A stretch of DNA of 64,000 bases from a virus (IMGVR_UViG_3300020404_001964:1-64000), one strand, 5' to 3'. Positions 42,109-51,132 are shown, counted from the stretch's first letter. Numbers and translations are program-made. Notes: generated by a model not told the origin, from the sequence alone.

Positions 42109-43086
42109 TTACTGCTTGTTTTTGCTCTGTTTAAGCATCTTTTCAACTGACTTCACTACCTTGTCTTCAGTTTGGTCTTCCATAGCCATTATTCCCTCAT
42201 TCAGCCTATCGCTAAACTCATCTGATGTGATTCTAATTGGTGAATATACTCTATCTTCCGATCCAAGGTCAATAATATCTATATTTTCAGCATCAGGAAA
42301 TGATGTGTTTATAGGATACGTTGAACCTATTATTACTGTGGCTGTTTTATCAAATGCATAAGCAAGGTGTTGCCCTACAGAATCACAGCCAACAAAATGA
42401 TTGGTCTGTTTAATTAATGCCATCCATATTCTAATGTGAACATTCATAGGTGTAGCCACTGGTGCCGACATATGATTTTTAAATTCTAGTGGAAATTCAC
42501 TCATCATCATAACGCCATACTTTTTAGATAATTTTCTTACAATGCTCCAGAGGTTTTTCAGTTCAATACTTCTACCTGTAACATCTGAAATATCAGGTTG
42601 TTTACCTTTTTCCATTTGTTTTTCAGTAATTTTCTCAGGTTGAGCACCTCTTCCAAAAGGTTGAACTACTATAATTTTATCTTTGCCTGTTTTTTCTTTT
42701 ACTTCAGTAATCATTTGTCTTGCCATCAGTAATTCTTCTTTGCTTAATCTTATTGTAGGTTTAGGTAGGTCTCTTATTCCTTTATTATTAATAGCAATAT
42801 CATATGCTTGAGCAAGACTACACTTTTGATTGTAATATTCCCATATTCTATAAGGCTCTGGACTAATTAATTCTCTATCTTTAAGCATTTCTTGGAACAA
42901 ATTTTTGTGCCAACTGTCATATGCTCTAAAATGAAATTTAGGATGACCTTTGAATACATCTGTACCACCTTCACAAACTAAAATTGGATCTTTATCTGGG
43001 TTTTCTTCTAGGTATTTTTCTACTGCTGGAATAGAACTGATCATTCTACCTGCTCCGCCATTTAAAAATATTGCTGTCTTTTTCAT
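42109..43086 (-). CDS. GT9 heptosyltransferase-like protein (copy 1)
   Basis: 325 aa. LNGGAGRMISSIPAVEKYLEE corresponds to the N-terminal GT9 pattern G-[DG]-x...P-A. IVVQPFGRG matches the nucleotide-binding strand, and HFVGCDSVGQHLAYAFDKTA then VIIGSTYP is the GT9 signature x-x-G-x-D-S-x-x-x-H-x-A...G-x-T. GT9 enzymes transfer ADP-heptose to LPS core or proteins. It starts in the ATGA overlap with the carbamoyltransferase and is clearly paralogous to 44915-45868. Confidence 0.75.
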   Translation of the reverse strand: MKKTAIFLNGGAGRMISSIPAVEKYLEENPDKDPILVCEGGTDVFKGHPKFHFRAYDSWHKNLFQEMLKDRELISPEPYRIWEYYNQKCSLAQAYDIAINNKGIRDLPKPTIRLSKEELLMARQMITEVKEKTGKDKIIVVQPFGRGAQPEKITEKQMEKGKQPDISDVTGRSIELKNLWSIVRKLSKKYGVMMMSEFPLEFKNHMSAPVATPMNVHIRIWMALIKQTNHFVGCDSVGQHLAYAFDKTATVIIGSTYPINTSFPDAENIDIIDLGSEDRVYSPIRITSDEFSDRLNEGIMAMEDQTEDKVVKSVEKMLKQSKNKQ

Positions 43087-44912
43087 TTATTTGCTACCTT
43101 TATTAATTTGTTATATTCAGGCAAGTACAAATACTCAATTTCACTGTGTATCAATGTGCGTACAGCATCTTCTAAAGTTTCAACTAACGGTTCACCACCT
43201 AAATTAAATGAAGTATTGAATATAATAGGACAATCTGTTTGTTTATGAAACTCTTTGATTAAGTCATAGTACAAAGGATTTTGTTCTCTCTTAACTGATT
43301 GTATTCTACAAGTTCCATCAACGTGAATAATACTTGGAATTTTTTCTTCTATGCCTGGTTGACAGTTTACAGCATACATCATATGTGGTGTTTCTTCCAT
43401 ACCACGCAAGTCAAACCATTCATGTACAAATTCATGTAGTATAGTTCCGGCAAATGGTCTGAAATATTCTCTATGTTTAACTTTGTTTACGTGGTCTTTA
43501 CCATTAGGGTCTCTTGGATCATACAATATTGATCTGTTACCCAATGCTCTTGGACCGTTTTCACTTGCTCCTTGGAATATTGAAACAATATTTCTTTCAG
43601 CAATAATTTTTACAACTTCTTCGTTGGTTGCTTCTGTTAATTCTACACCATCTTGAGCACAAACATTTTGTATTTGTTCATCTGTGTATGTTCTTTTTGG
43701 ACCTAAGTATAGTGTAGGTTCATCAACTTTCTTTTCTTTTGTTTGTGTTAGACTGTAATAGAACAACATTGCGGCACCCATAGCCGTTCCCGCATCATTT
43801 GAAACTGGTTCTGCGTAAAATTTTATGCCATCTTTCTTTAAACTATCTAAATAATAATAATTTGCTACACAATTTAATCCATATCCTCCTGAAAACACAA
43901 CATTTTTACATCCACTCATCTGTACTGCTTTGTAAATTAAGTCTAAACATTCTTTTTGTGATTCTTTTTGTACAGCATATGCCAAATCTCTTCTATTTTG
44001 CATTTTTGTCCAATCGTCTTTGTCTTCTGATTCAGGATTTTGATCTATAAATGGATATAATCCACTGTTTACTAACGATGCATTAGGATATGTTGGCACA
44101 ATTAAGTTTCTATTAGATAAAGAATAGTGTCCTTCTTTCTTAAACAATGGTGGAATAATATCATTTTCTTTTCCATAAGGAAATAATCCCATTGTCTTTC
44201 CTGCTTCAATGGCACTGAATCCACAATACTGTGTTACTGCTTCATAAACTTTTACAATTCCTGCTCTGTCTGTGAATAATGCTTGGTGTGTTTTGCCTGG
44301 CTCACCTATTGAATCAGAAGCAAAGTCTGGATAAAATGCTCCTGGACTTGCTTCACCTGTTCCATAATGTTTGTACAGTGCGTAGATATCATTTGGATAA
44401 TCACAACTAAAAATACTTTCTACTTCAAACACAGTTGTTTGTCCTGACACACTGTTATTAATTGGAATAAAAGTTCCTGCTCCGTCTACTATTACTGCTA
44501 CTGCTTTATCAAATCCTGATCTATAAAAAGCACACGCGGCATGAAGTTTGTGATGAATGTGTGACAAGTCAATTACTTGAGGATGTTTTGTGTCAAATAC
44601 GTGTCTATCAATTAATCCTAATTTTCTTGCTATTCCTGTGTAAACATCATCTCCTGAATAGTCTACTCTACCAGTTGATCTGTCTTCTAAACTTTGTGTG
44701 TGAGCAACAACAAGATAATCAATCTTGTCTGTGTATTTTAAAATTTCTACCATTGAAGCATATGGTCCACCGTCATATTTTCTTCTTGATAATCTTTCTT
44801 CTTCAATTGAAAATACTACTTCACCGTCTTTTAATAGACAAACACCTGCATTGTGTCCTCTGGCTATTGCGGCAATGTAACCTGTTTTGTTATATTTTTC
44901 TATGTCATCCAT
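43083..44912 (-). CDS. NodU/CmcH-type carbamoyltransferase
   Basis: 609 aa, full length for the family. The N-terminal ASKHA domain has GHNAGVCLLKDGEVVFSIEE and HHKLHAACAFYRSGF with the metal-binding HxxxH, then VAVIVDGAGT. The C-terminal domain has FSGGYGLNCVANY, VSNDAGTAMGAAML and SENGPRALGNRSIL, the carbamoyl-phosphate/adenylate region. It transfers a carbamoyl group from carbamoyl phosphate to a sugar hydroxyl. It lies between two GT9 genes (ATGA overlap on one side, two-base gap on the other). Confidence 0.9.
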   Translation of the reverse strand: MDDIEKYNKTGYIAAIARGHNAGVCLLKDGEVVFSIEEERLSRRKYDGGPYASMVEILKYTDKIDYLVVAHTQSLEDRSTGRVDYSGDDVYTGIARKLGLIDRHVFDTKHPQVIDLSHIHHKLHAACAFYRSGFDKAVAVIVDGAGTFIPINNSVSGQTTVFEVESIFSCDYPNDIYALYKHYGTGEASPGAFYPDFASDSIGEPGKTHQALFTDRAGIVKVYEAVTQYCGFSAIEAGKTMGLFPYGKENDIIPPLFKKEGHYSLSNRNLIVPTYPNASLVNSGLYPFIDQNPESEDKDDWTKMQNRRDLAYAVQKESQKECLDLIYKAVQMSGCKNVVFSGGYGLNCVANYYYLDSLKKDGIKFYAEPVSNDAGTAMGAAMLFYYSLTQTKEKKVDEPTLYLGPKRTYTDEQIQNVCAQDGVELTEATNEEVVKIIAERNIVSIFQGASENGPRALGNRSILYDPRDPNGKDHVNKVKHREYFRPFAGTILHEFVHEWFDLRGMEETPHMMYAVNCQPGIEEKIPSIIHVDGTCRIQSVKREQNPLYYDLIKEFHKQTDCPIIFNTSFNLGGEPLVETLEDAVRTLIHSEIEYLYLPEYNKLIKVANK

Positions 44913-44914
44913 AA

Positions 44915-45868
44915 TTAATCCTCTATTGGGTCACCGTTTACTGCTGATACTACATAATCTTCTATTTCAGGAGTCATTGTCATTATTTGTTCTTGTTTTC
45001 TACTAATTCTTTCATCCATTGTTATTCTAATTGGATCATATTCACGTACCATTTGTCCTAAATCTATGATGTTAAACTTATCTGATTTTGCATATGATGT
45101 GTTTTCTGGATATGTAGCGCCGAACACTACACTTGCTGGCGTATCTAAACTGTAAGCAAGGTGTTGTCCCAATGAATCACATCCTAAAAAATGGTCTGCG
45201 TGTTTTATAATTGATGCCCATTGTCTTAATTCAACTTTTTCAGGCATAGCAACTTCATCTGGAAATCCAGCATCTTTAAAATCAATTCCAAACTCTGACA
45301 TTAACATAACAGCAAAATCTTTTTCCTGTAATTTTTTAATTAATCTTTTTAAATTGAAAAACTCTATACTTCTGTTTGTTTTATCTACAAAAGAACCATC
45401 AATTTGTTCTATTGCTCTGCCAAAAGGTTGTATCACAACAACTTTTTCTTTTTTAAGTTTTTCTTTTACTTGATCAACTGCTTGTCTTCCTGCTATTAAT
45501 TCTTCTTTGCTTAAAACAAGTGTTGACTTAGGTAAGTCTCTTAAGCCTTTGTTGTTTATTAATAAATCAAATGCTTGAGCAATGTTACATTTTTGATTAA
45601 AATATTCATGTACTCTATAAGGCTCTGGACTTACAATGTCCATGTTGACTAATTTTGTGTGAAATAAATTTTTATGATACATATCGTAAGTTTTAGAATC
45701 CAGTGTTGGATGACCTTTCATTATGTCACACACTCCTTCTATTACTACGATAAAATTTGGATCATTTCCTTCTTCTTGATATTTTTCTAAGGCTGGAATA
45801 GCAGATATAATTCTTCCCATGCCGCCATTAAGTAAGAATGCTTTAGGTCTTTTTTGTTCTGTGCTCAT
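44915..45868 (-). CDS. GT9 heptosyltransferase-like protein (copy 2)
   Basis: 317 aa. LNGGMGRIISAIPALEKYQE, VVVIQPFGRAIEQI and HFLGCDSLGQHLAYSLDTPA then VVFGATYPENTSY parallel the gene at 42109 over the whole length. Both lack a signal peptide. The paralogue pair could add two successive sugars or handle two donors, as WaaC/WaaF do. A late-type octamer lies nine bases before the ATG and drives the three-gene operon. Confidence 0.75.
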   Translation of the reverse strand: MSTEQKRPKAFLLNGGMGRIISAIPALEKYQEEGNDPNFIVVIEGVCDIMKGHPTLDSKTYDMYHKNLFHTKLVNMDIVSPEPYRVHEYFNQKCNIAQAFDLLINNKGLRDLPKSTLVLSKEELIAGRQAVDQVKEKLKKEKVVVIQPFGRAIEQIDGSFVDKTNRSIEFFNLKRLIKKLQEKDFAVMLMSEFGIDFKDAGFPDEVAMPEKVELRQWASIIKHADHFLGCDSLGQHLAYSLDTPASVVFGATYPENTSYAKSDKFNIIDLGQMVREYDPIRITMDERISRKQEQIMTMTPEIEDYVVSAVNGDPIED

Positions 45869-45877
45869 TTGTACAAT

Positions 45878-45885
45878 TACTTATA
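45878..45885 (-). promoter_or_regulatory. Late promoter variant TATAAGTA for the GT9/carbamoyl operon
   Basis: TATAAGTA nine bases before the ATG at 45868. The G variant also serves gp17 and the oxygenase. Confidence 0.5.
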
Positions 45886-45917
45886 AATTTATTTTTTGTA
45901 GAATTACGATAGTGATT

Positions 45918-46583
45918 CTATGGTTTTATTAATGGCATATCAGGATATTTTAACTTCCAGTGTTTTACGTGTCTAAAATTATCTCTTATGTTGATCCATT
46001 GTGCTTTACATGATTCAATTTTTTCTCTTTCATTAGGTTCATAAACTAATCTTGCCAATTCTCTTTCGCACATTTCAATATGGTCATCGATATCCTCCCA
46101 TATGTCTTCATCTTTGTGTTGATGAAATCTAAATGATGGCTTTACAAATTTTCCGTCTATGTATTTCAAGTCATTGATATAGTAAATTTGATTTAAAACA
46201 TGACCCCAATCATAATCCCAAATAATTGGATTGCCATCACTGTCTAGTTGTCCAACATCTTCTTCATATAAAGGCACAGGTTCATGTTCGTATGCGTTTG
46301 TCAAATAAGATGCTTCCCACGGATATTCTTTGGCATCAATAGTGATTACATAATGTCCAGGTTCAGGATAAATTTTTCTTTTTTCTAGGTCTTCTATTGT
46401 TGGTGCTCTCCACATACATTCTTTTACAATGCCTGTGTCTTCTTCAACTGCGAATTTTAGATATCTATCGCCAACGTAATATGCTGTGTGTGTTTTGTTT
46501 TGACTGAAATTATCAAGATAGGGTTCGTCAGGAATCTCCATTTCGAACTGAAATTTACTTAATTGATCTTTATGTAGTATCAT
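45918..46583 (-). CDS. Tail-associated protein, paralogue of 47044-47700
   Basis: 221 aa. PDEPYLDNFSQNKTHTAYYV, YLKFAVEEDTGIVKECMWRA and NQIYYINDLKYIDGKFVKPS align with the protein at 47044. The ends also match (KHWKLKYPDMP against DHWKIPFPQSP). It has no Cys cluster, signal or membrane helix. Position among fibre genes and a late-type octamer suggest a virion or fibre-assembly protein. The family is unknown to me. Confidence 0.65.
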   Translation of the reverse strand: MILHKDQLSKFQFEMEIPDEPYLDNFSQNKTHTAYYVGDRYLKFAVEEDTGIVKECMWRAPTIEDLEKRKIYPEPGHYVITIDAKEYPWEASYLTNAYEHEPVPLYEEDVGQLDSDGNPIIWDYDWGHVLNQIYYINDLKYIDGKFVKPSFRFHQHKDEDIWEDIDDHIEMCERELARLVYEPNEREKIESCKAQWINIRDNFRHVKHWKLKYPDMPLIKP

Positions 46584-46592
46584 AACTAGAAA

Positions 46593-46600
46593 TACTTATT
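46593..46600 (-). promoter_or_regulatory. Late promoter variant AATAAGTA
   Basis: AATAAGTA nine bases before the ATG at 46583. Confidence 0.45.
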
Positions 46601-46647
46601 TCCAGTAACTCTGAATTGTAACTAAAAGTGATTATTGTATTTTTGGA

Positions 46648-47034
46648 TTATGTCGCTATTAATGTTGCCGCGAGAGTTACTAATGTACCGCTTGTATCAA
46701 TAGTATTTGGGCCAACTGCTGTAACTGTGCTTGTTGGATAGTTTTCCGCTCTACCAATTAATCTAATACGTGCTTGTAAGTCTGCCGCTGTTGCACTGTT
46801 ATCACATACAACAGTCATTGTACCACTGTTGTCGTCTGTAGTATGATAAATTAAAGGATTAATTTCTTTGCAAATTGCTTCTACTGTTTCGTCAATAGCA
46901 TCATCTTCACCTCTTAAATCAACTGCTGTACCGTTTGCAATTTTTACTAAAATTTTAAATGCAAATGCACCTGGGTAAAAAACGTTTCCTGCTGTTGATA
47001 GTCCGGATCCGCTTACTCTTGTTAAAGTTGCCAT
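46648..47034 (-). CDS. Small virion-type protein
   Basis: 128 aa, beta-rich and Ala/Thr-rich. GNVFYPGAFAFKILVKIANG is followed by EAICKEINPLIYHTTDDN, a helix-strand pattern, and a Thr/Val-rich end. It lies between the two paralogues and starts nine bases after the stop of the upstream one. Probably a small fibre or baseplate component; no family recognised. Confidence 0.55.
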   Translation of the reverse strand: MATLTRVSGSGLSTAGNVFYPGAFAFKILVKIANGTAVDLRGEDDAIDETVEAICKEINPLIYHTTDDNSGTMTVVCDNSATAADLQARIRLIGRAENYPTSTVTAVGPNTIDTSGTLVTLAATLIAT

Positions 47035-47043
47035 AAGAAATTA

Positions 47044-47700
47044 TTATTTAAATGTTGGTGATTGTGGGAAAGGAATTTTCCAATGATCAACACCATCATA
47101 TTTTGCTTCGATACCTTCTAAAGTAGTTTTGTATGCTGTGATCTCTGCTATTTCGCCATCGCTGTATACATCACTTCTTGCTAATTCTGTTGTACAAGCC
47201 GCTATTTGTTGATTAATTCCTTCTAAAAAAGATTCTCTTGTAATTCCGTGTGTTTTAAATTCTGGCATTACTATTGCGTTGTTTTCCCATTTCATTGTTT
47301 CAATGTTGTAAATTTGTGAAAGAAGACCTGTACCATCGTTCCAATAGTGTTCCCAAGTTTCTGCGTTTCCTTCAGCATCTGTTGTGCCTAAATTTTCTGT
47401 GTAATCAGCAACATCACCTGTTGTGTATTGTCTTGTGATTAATGCCGCGTGTAATGGAGCCGCATCTGCGTCTATTACTGCTGGAAGATGACCTTCCATT
47501 AAAGGACCTTCATTAGCCACCATTTCTTCTTCTGTGTCACCGTTACCGATAACATTTACGATATGACCAGTAGTAGCGTGATATTGAAATTTAATGTATC
47601 TTTCGCCGTTGTATACTGATGCTTGTTCTTTATCGTCAGAAAAATCATCAACGTATGGTTGATTTGGTATTTTAATGTTAAATGCTTTTTCTATTGCCAT
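47044..47700 (-). CDS. Tail-associated protein, paralogue of 45918-46583
   Basis: 218 aa. PNQPYVDDFSDDKEQASVYN and ERYIKFQYHATTGHIVNVIG match the paralogue, as do WEHYWNDGTGLLSQIYNIET and CTTELARSDVYSDGEIAEI. The middle of the two has diverged, including the putative EPVPLYEED segment. Leadered: late promoter and AGAGGAT upstream. Function unknown, presumably virion or fibre assembly. Confidence 0.65.
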   Translation of the reverse strand: MAIEKAFNIKIPNQPYVDDFSDDKEQASVYNGERYIKFQYHATTGHIVNVIGNGDTEEEMVANEGPLMEGHLPAVIDADAAPLHAALITRQYTTGDVADYTENLGTTDAEGNAETWEHYWNDGTGLLSQIYNIETMKWENNAIVMPEFKTHGITRESFLEGINQQIAACTTELARSDVYSDGEIAEITAYKTTLEGIEAKYDGVDHWKIPFPQSPTFK

Positions 47701-47721
47701 TTTTTTATCCTCTTACAGTTT

Positions 47722-47729
47722 TATTTATC
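47722..47729 (-). promoter_or_regulatory. Late promoter GATAAATA
   Basis: GATAAATA 21 bases before the ATG at 47700, with AAGAGGAT between. Confidence 0.65.
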
Positions 47730-47738
47730 AAATTACTA

Positions 47739-48713
47739 TTAACTTGCCGGAACAAACTTGATTCTAACTCCACCAAATCCACCTCTAATTCCGTGATCTC
47801 TTACATCTGGACATGGGTTTGGTGATAGTCCGCCTGCTCCAACAGGTAGATAATTGTTACAACCTTGCATCTCATAACATCCGCAAGATCTTGTTGATCT
47901 CCAACAGTGAGCATCTGGACTACCTTGTCTTGGCGTTTTAGTTGCCAAGTTAAGTGCCGCATACCACTGAAATAATTGGTTACCTGACCATTGTGACATC
48001 GGAGTTCCATCCGATTCTTTTTGGAAAGTAATCAAAGAACCTTCTTCTGAAAATAGACCAGCCGGTGTAGCCACGTGTTGTTGGAATCTACACTTACAGT
48101 GTGGACAACAACCAAAGAAACTAGCACATGAAAACTGTCCGCAACAGTTTTTACCTGCGTCACCGCCGTATCCTAATGAACACCAGTGACCGTTACAAAC
48201 GTTACATACTAGTCCACAGTTATCATTGTTGCATTTTGTGTAACAGAAACCTTGTGCTCTGTAACAACAGAACAATGAAGAACCTGTAGTACACATAGTT
48301 TTACCACCATAACCACCTCTTGAACATATACAACCATTACCGTTTGCTGATGTTACCCAACAAACTTCTGATTGCTCTGAACAACCTGAGTGACATAATG
48401 GGTGAGCATAACAACTGTGTCCTGTTTGACCAGTCATTGTATCACCTGCTTCTACTGTTATTTTTTTCTGTACGTATGCACCTGCGTTGCCTGGTAATCC
48501 ATCACCACAACAACACATTCTAGCACCTGAACCACCTGCACCCCAAACTTCAATAGTTGCTGTGCCGTCTACTCTAGCAGTCCAACAAATACCATTACAA
48601 AATTTTGAGTAATTCGTGCCTGAAGTGTATGAATAAATGTATCCAGTTTCGAGATTGTTTTCAATCATCTCTGCTGGGTTTCTAGTAGTTAATAATCCTT
48701 TTAAACTTGCCAT
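47739..48713 (-). CDS. Cysteine-rich Gly-rich tail protein (paralogue 1 of 3)
   Basis: 324 aa with about 32 Cys by my count. GTATIEVWGAGGSGARMCCC is the Gly-rich fold start, then CHSGCSEQSEVC, SLFCCYRAQGFCYTKCNNDN, SFFGCCPHCKC, and the closing PCPDVRDHGIRGGFGGVRIK. The Gly-rich core resembles phage tail-tip glycine-rich domains. Cys positions are largely conserved with the next two genes, implying disulfides or metal sites. The late octamer is five bases before the ATG. Confidence 0.75.
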   Translation of the reverse strand: MASLKGLLTTRNPAEMIENNLETGYIYSYTSGTNYSKFCNGICWTARVDGTATIEVWGAGGSGARMCCCGDGLPGNAGAYVQKKITVEAGDTMTGQTGHSCYAHPLCHSGCSEQSEVCWVTSANGNGCICSRGGYGGKTMCTTGSSLFCCYRAQGFCYTKCNNDNCGLVCNVCNGHWCSLGYGGDAGKNCCGQFSCASFFGCCPHCKCRFQQHVATPAGLFSEEGSLITFQKESDGTPMSQWSGNQLFQWYAALNLATKTPRQGSPDAHCWRSTRSCGCYEMQGCNNYLPVGAGGLSPNPCPDVRDHGIRGGFGGVRIKFVPAS

Positions 48714-48718
48714 ACTAA

Positions 48719-48726
48719 TATTTATT
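48719..48726 (-). promoter_or_regulatory. Late promoter AATAAATA
   Basis: AATAAATA five bases before the ATG at 48713 (AATAAATATTAGTATG); nearly leaderless. Confidence 0.6.
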
Positions 48727-48731
48727 CCTTC

Positions 48732-49748
48732 CTATGGTGCCGACGGCAGATCGTATTCATCTGTCGGTGACACAAACTTGATTCTCATTAAACCATGACC
48801 ACCTCTGTGTGCGTGATCTCTTACTCCATCACAAGGTGTTGGACCTTGTCCGCCAATACCTGCTGGATAGAAAGTGTTACAACCTTGTTGATTGTAACAA
48901 CCGCAACTTCTGTTACCTTCCCAACAACCAGTGTAAGGACCGCCTGTTGTAGGGTTACGTGTTGCTAAATTGAAACCATGTGAAGCATACATCCATCCGC
49001 CCATTCCTGACCATTGAGATCTTCCTGAGTCTGAATCCATTGTGTAATGTACTTCTCCACCTAGTGTTGAAATCATTCCTGGAGGAAATTTGTTAACTGG
49101 AACTTGTCTACAGTTACAGTTTGGTTGACATCCTCTGAAATAATGACAACTGAAACCGCCATAACAGTTAACGTCTCCGCCATAAGCAAAAGCACAGAAC
49201 TGAGGACAGTTTGCTGAATCCATAAAGTTACAAACGATACCACAATATGTGCCACCGCCTTGTGTGTTACAGAAGTTTGCCGCTACCGCACAGCAGTAGA
49301 TTGAAGAACCAGTTGAACACCATGTTCTTCCACCAATACCACCTTGGGCACAAATACATCCGTCACCGCCGCCGTCACCAAACCAACATACTTGAGTTGG
49401 CTCTGAACAGCCTCTAAAACATAAATCATCTGAGTTACCGCAAGATAAACCAATTTGAGCACAAATATAACAACCTTCTACCATAGTGATTGTTTTCTTC
49501 GCATAACCACCTGGGTTACCTGGAATACCTCCACCACAACAGCACATCTCTGCGCCTGAACCGCCAGCACCCCAAACTTCAATTGTTGCTGTACCATCTG
49601 ATGGTGCAACAAAACATACGTGACATCTAAAGTTTGTACCTCTTGATGTACCTGGATAATACTGATAGATTCTACCTTTTTCAAGGTTAGTTTCGTTTCC
49701 TACTGAAAAATCATATTTGGTTTGAAGTAATGTTGTTAAACTTGCCAT
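48732..49748 (-). CDS. Cysteine-rich Gly-rich tail protein (paralogue 2 of 3)
   Basis: 338 aa with about 31 Cys. The same order of landmarks: GTATIEVWGAGGSGAEMCCC, CFRGCSEPTQVC, IYCCAVAANFCN, YFRGCQPNCNC, SCGCYNQQGC and PCDGVRDHAHRGGHGLMRIK. It has a unique C-terminal extension of about ten residues (PTDEYDLPSAP). Its ATG lies six bases after the stop of the upstream paralogue, so the two are probably co-transcribed. Confidence 0.75.
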   Translation of the reverse strand: MASLTTLLQTKYDFSVGNETNLEKGRIYQYYPGTSRGTNFRCHVCFVAPSDGTATIEVWGAGGSGAEMCCCGGGIPGNPGGYAKKTITMVEGCYICAQIGLSCGNSDDLCFRGCSEPTQVCWFGDGGGDGCICAQGGIGGRTWCSTGSSIYCCAVAANFCNTQGGGTYCGIVCNFMDSANCPQFCAFAYGGDVNCYGGFSCHYFRGCQPNCNCRQVPVNKFPPGMISTLGGEVHYTMDSDSGRSQWSGMGGWMYASHGFNLATRNPTTGGPYTGCWEGNRSCGCYNQQGCNTFYPAGIGGQGPTPCDGVRDHAHRGGHGLMRIKFVSPTDEYDLPSAP

Positions 49749-49754
49749 AATAAA

Positions 49755-50717
49755 TTAACTTACGAATTTAATTCGCACTCCTCCGTGTCCACCTCTGATT
49801 GCGTGATCTCTAACACCTGGACATGGGTTAGGACCTCTTCCTCCTGTACCAATTGGCATTTGAGGAATACAACCGTCATTTTGATAACAACCACAAGCAA
49901 CACCACCGTCCCAACAACTTGCCCACGGCACACCGCCTGTTGGGAATCTGCCTGAACCTAGGTTTGCTAAATGATGATAGTGGCCCATACCTGACCAGTT
50001 TTGTGTTCCATTGAAATCATCGTTTGTGTACGTAATCATTCTACCTTCTTTAGAACCCATTCCTGGGGGAGTTGGTGTATGATGATTAAACATACAAATA
50101 CATGATGGGTAACAGCCAAATGCTGACACACATGACATCTTACCGCATTTATTTTCTTGTCCACCATAACCTCTAGCACACCATGAACCATCACATTGGT
50201 TACAAATTATACCACAGTTATCGTTATTTGTTCTTGTTACACAGAAACCGTTTGCTCTGTAACAACAATAAAATGATGAGTTAGTAGAACAATAAGTTAC
50301 TCCACCTTTTCCACCTTCTGAACAAGCACAAGTTTCGTTACTTGCTATACAAAATCTTACTAGAGTTGCTTCTGAGCAACCTCTGAAACATAATGAGTCT
50401 GAGTTACCACAACTTTGACCTGTACATCCGCAGATGTAATCTCCTGGAGACATTGAAACTTGTTTTTTAACATAAGCGCCTGAGTTTCCAGGTAATCCAA
50501 AACCACAACAACACATTTCTGCGCCTGATCCACCTGCTCCCCAAATTTCTACTATTGCTGTTCCTGCCACTTCTGGATGAAAACAAAATCCGCACCATAA
50601 TCTCGAGTAGTTAGCACCTTGAGTGTAAACGTAAATACGTCCTTTCTCTAGGTTACTTTCTTCAACCGAGACGAATGAGTCCTGTTTTGTTCCAAGTAAT
50701 GATTTTAAACTAGCCAT
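49755..50717 (-). CDS. Cysteine-rich Gly-rich tail protein (paralogue 3 of 3)
   Basis: 320 aa with about 31 Cys. AIVEIWGAGGSGAEMCCCGF, CFRGCSEATLV, FYCCYRANGFC, AFGCYPSCIC, ACGCYQNDGC and PCPGVRDHAIRGGHGGVRIK repeat the family pattern. It is transcribed first of the three. Upstream is TTGGAGAAAC, a usable Shine-Dalgarno, without a clear late octamer. Likely fibre or tip protein. Confidence 0.75.
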   Translation of the reverse strand: MASLKSLLGTKQDSFVSVEESNLEKGRIYVYTQGANYSRLWCGFCFHPEVAGTAIVEIWGAGGSGAEMCCCGFGLPGNSGAYVKKQVSMSPGDYICGCTGQSCGNSDSLCFRGCSEATLVRFCIASNETCACSEGGKGGVTYCSTNSSFYCCYRANGFCVTRTNNDNCGIICNQCDGSWCARGYGGQENKCGKMSCVSAFGCYPSCICMFNHHTPTPPGMGSKEGRMITYTNDDFNGTQNWSGMGHYHHLANLGSGRFPTGGVPWASCWDGGVACGCYQNDGCIPQMPIGTGGRGPNPCPGVRDHAIRGGHGGVRIKFVS

Positions 50718-50775
50718 AATCTTTGTTTCTCCAAGTTAAGTAATGTAAATTTAGTATAAAAAATATTATAAAAAA

Positions 50776-51108
50776 TTATACAGCACCTACTATCCAACCA
50801 TAAGTTGGACCAGTGTAAATTAAAGTCATGATCGCACCATTTAAGTCAGCAGTTAAATCATCTGCAGAACCTTGTATTAGTGAACCATTCCTAGCAACTG
50901 TAACCGCGTTAGTTCCAAAGTTCGATGTTGCGTCAATGATTTGAATTGTGTCATTGATCAACAAAGAAGCGTTTAGAGGTAACGTGATTGTGAAAGTACC
51001 ACCGGCACTATCTGCTAAGATTCTATCATTTACAACTGCTTGGTAAGTTGTACTCACTTCTCTAGTGACTACGCCAGCAGTTCCAGTTGTTGATATGTAT
51101 CTTCCCAT
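50776..51108 (-). CDS. Small virion structural protein
   Basis: 110 aa. The order VSTTYQAVVNDRILADSAGG, TFTITLPLNASLLINDTIQI and GAIMTLIYTGPTYGWIVG is a beta-sandwich pattern of a type I recall from marine phage fibre-associated proteins (P-A-G-T-F-T-[VI]-x-L-P). A perfect TATAAATA and AAGGAAAC precede it. Probably a fibre cap or baseplate decoration protein; the exact function is unknown. Confidence 0.65.
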   Translation of the reverse strand: MGRYISTTGTAGVVTREVSTTYQAVVNDRILADSAGGTFTITLPLNASLLINDTIQIIDATSNFGTNAVTVARNGSLIQGSADDLTADLNGAIMTLIYTGPTYGWIVGAV

Positions 51109-51132
51109 TGTTTTTGTTTCCTTTGTTATTAC

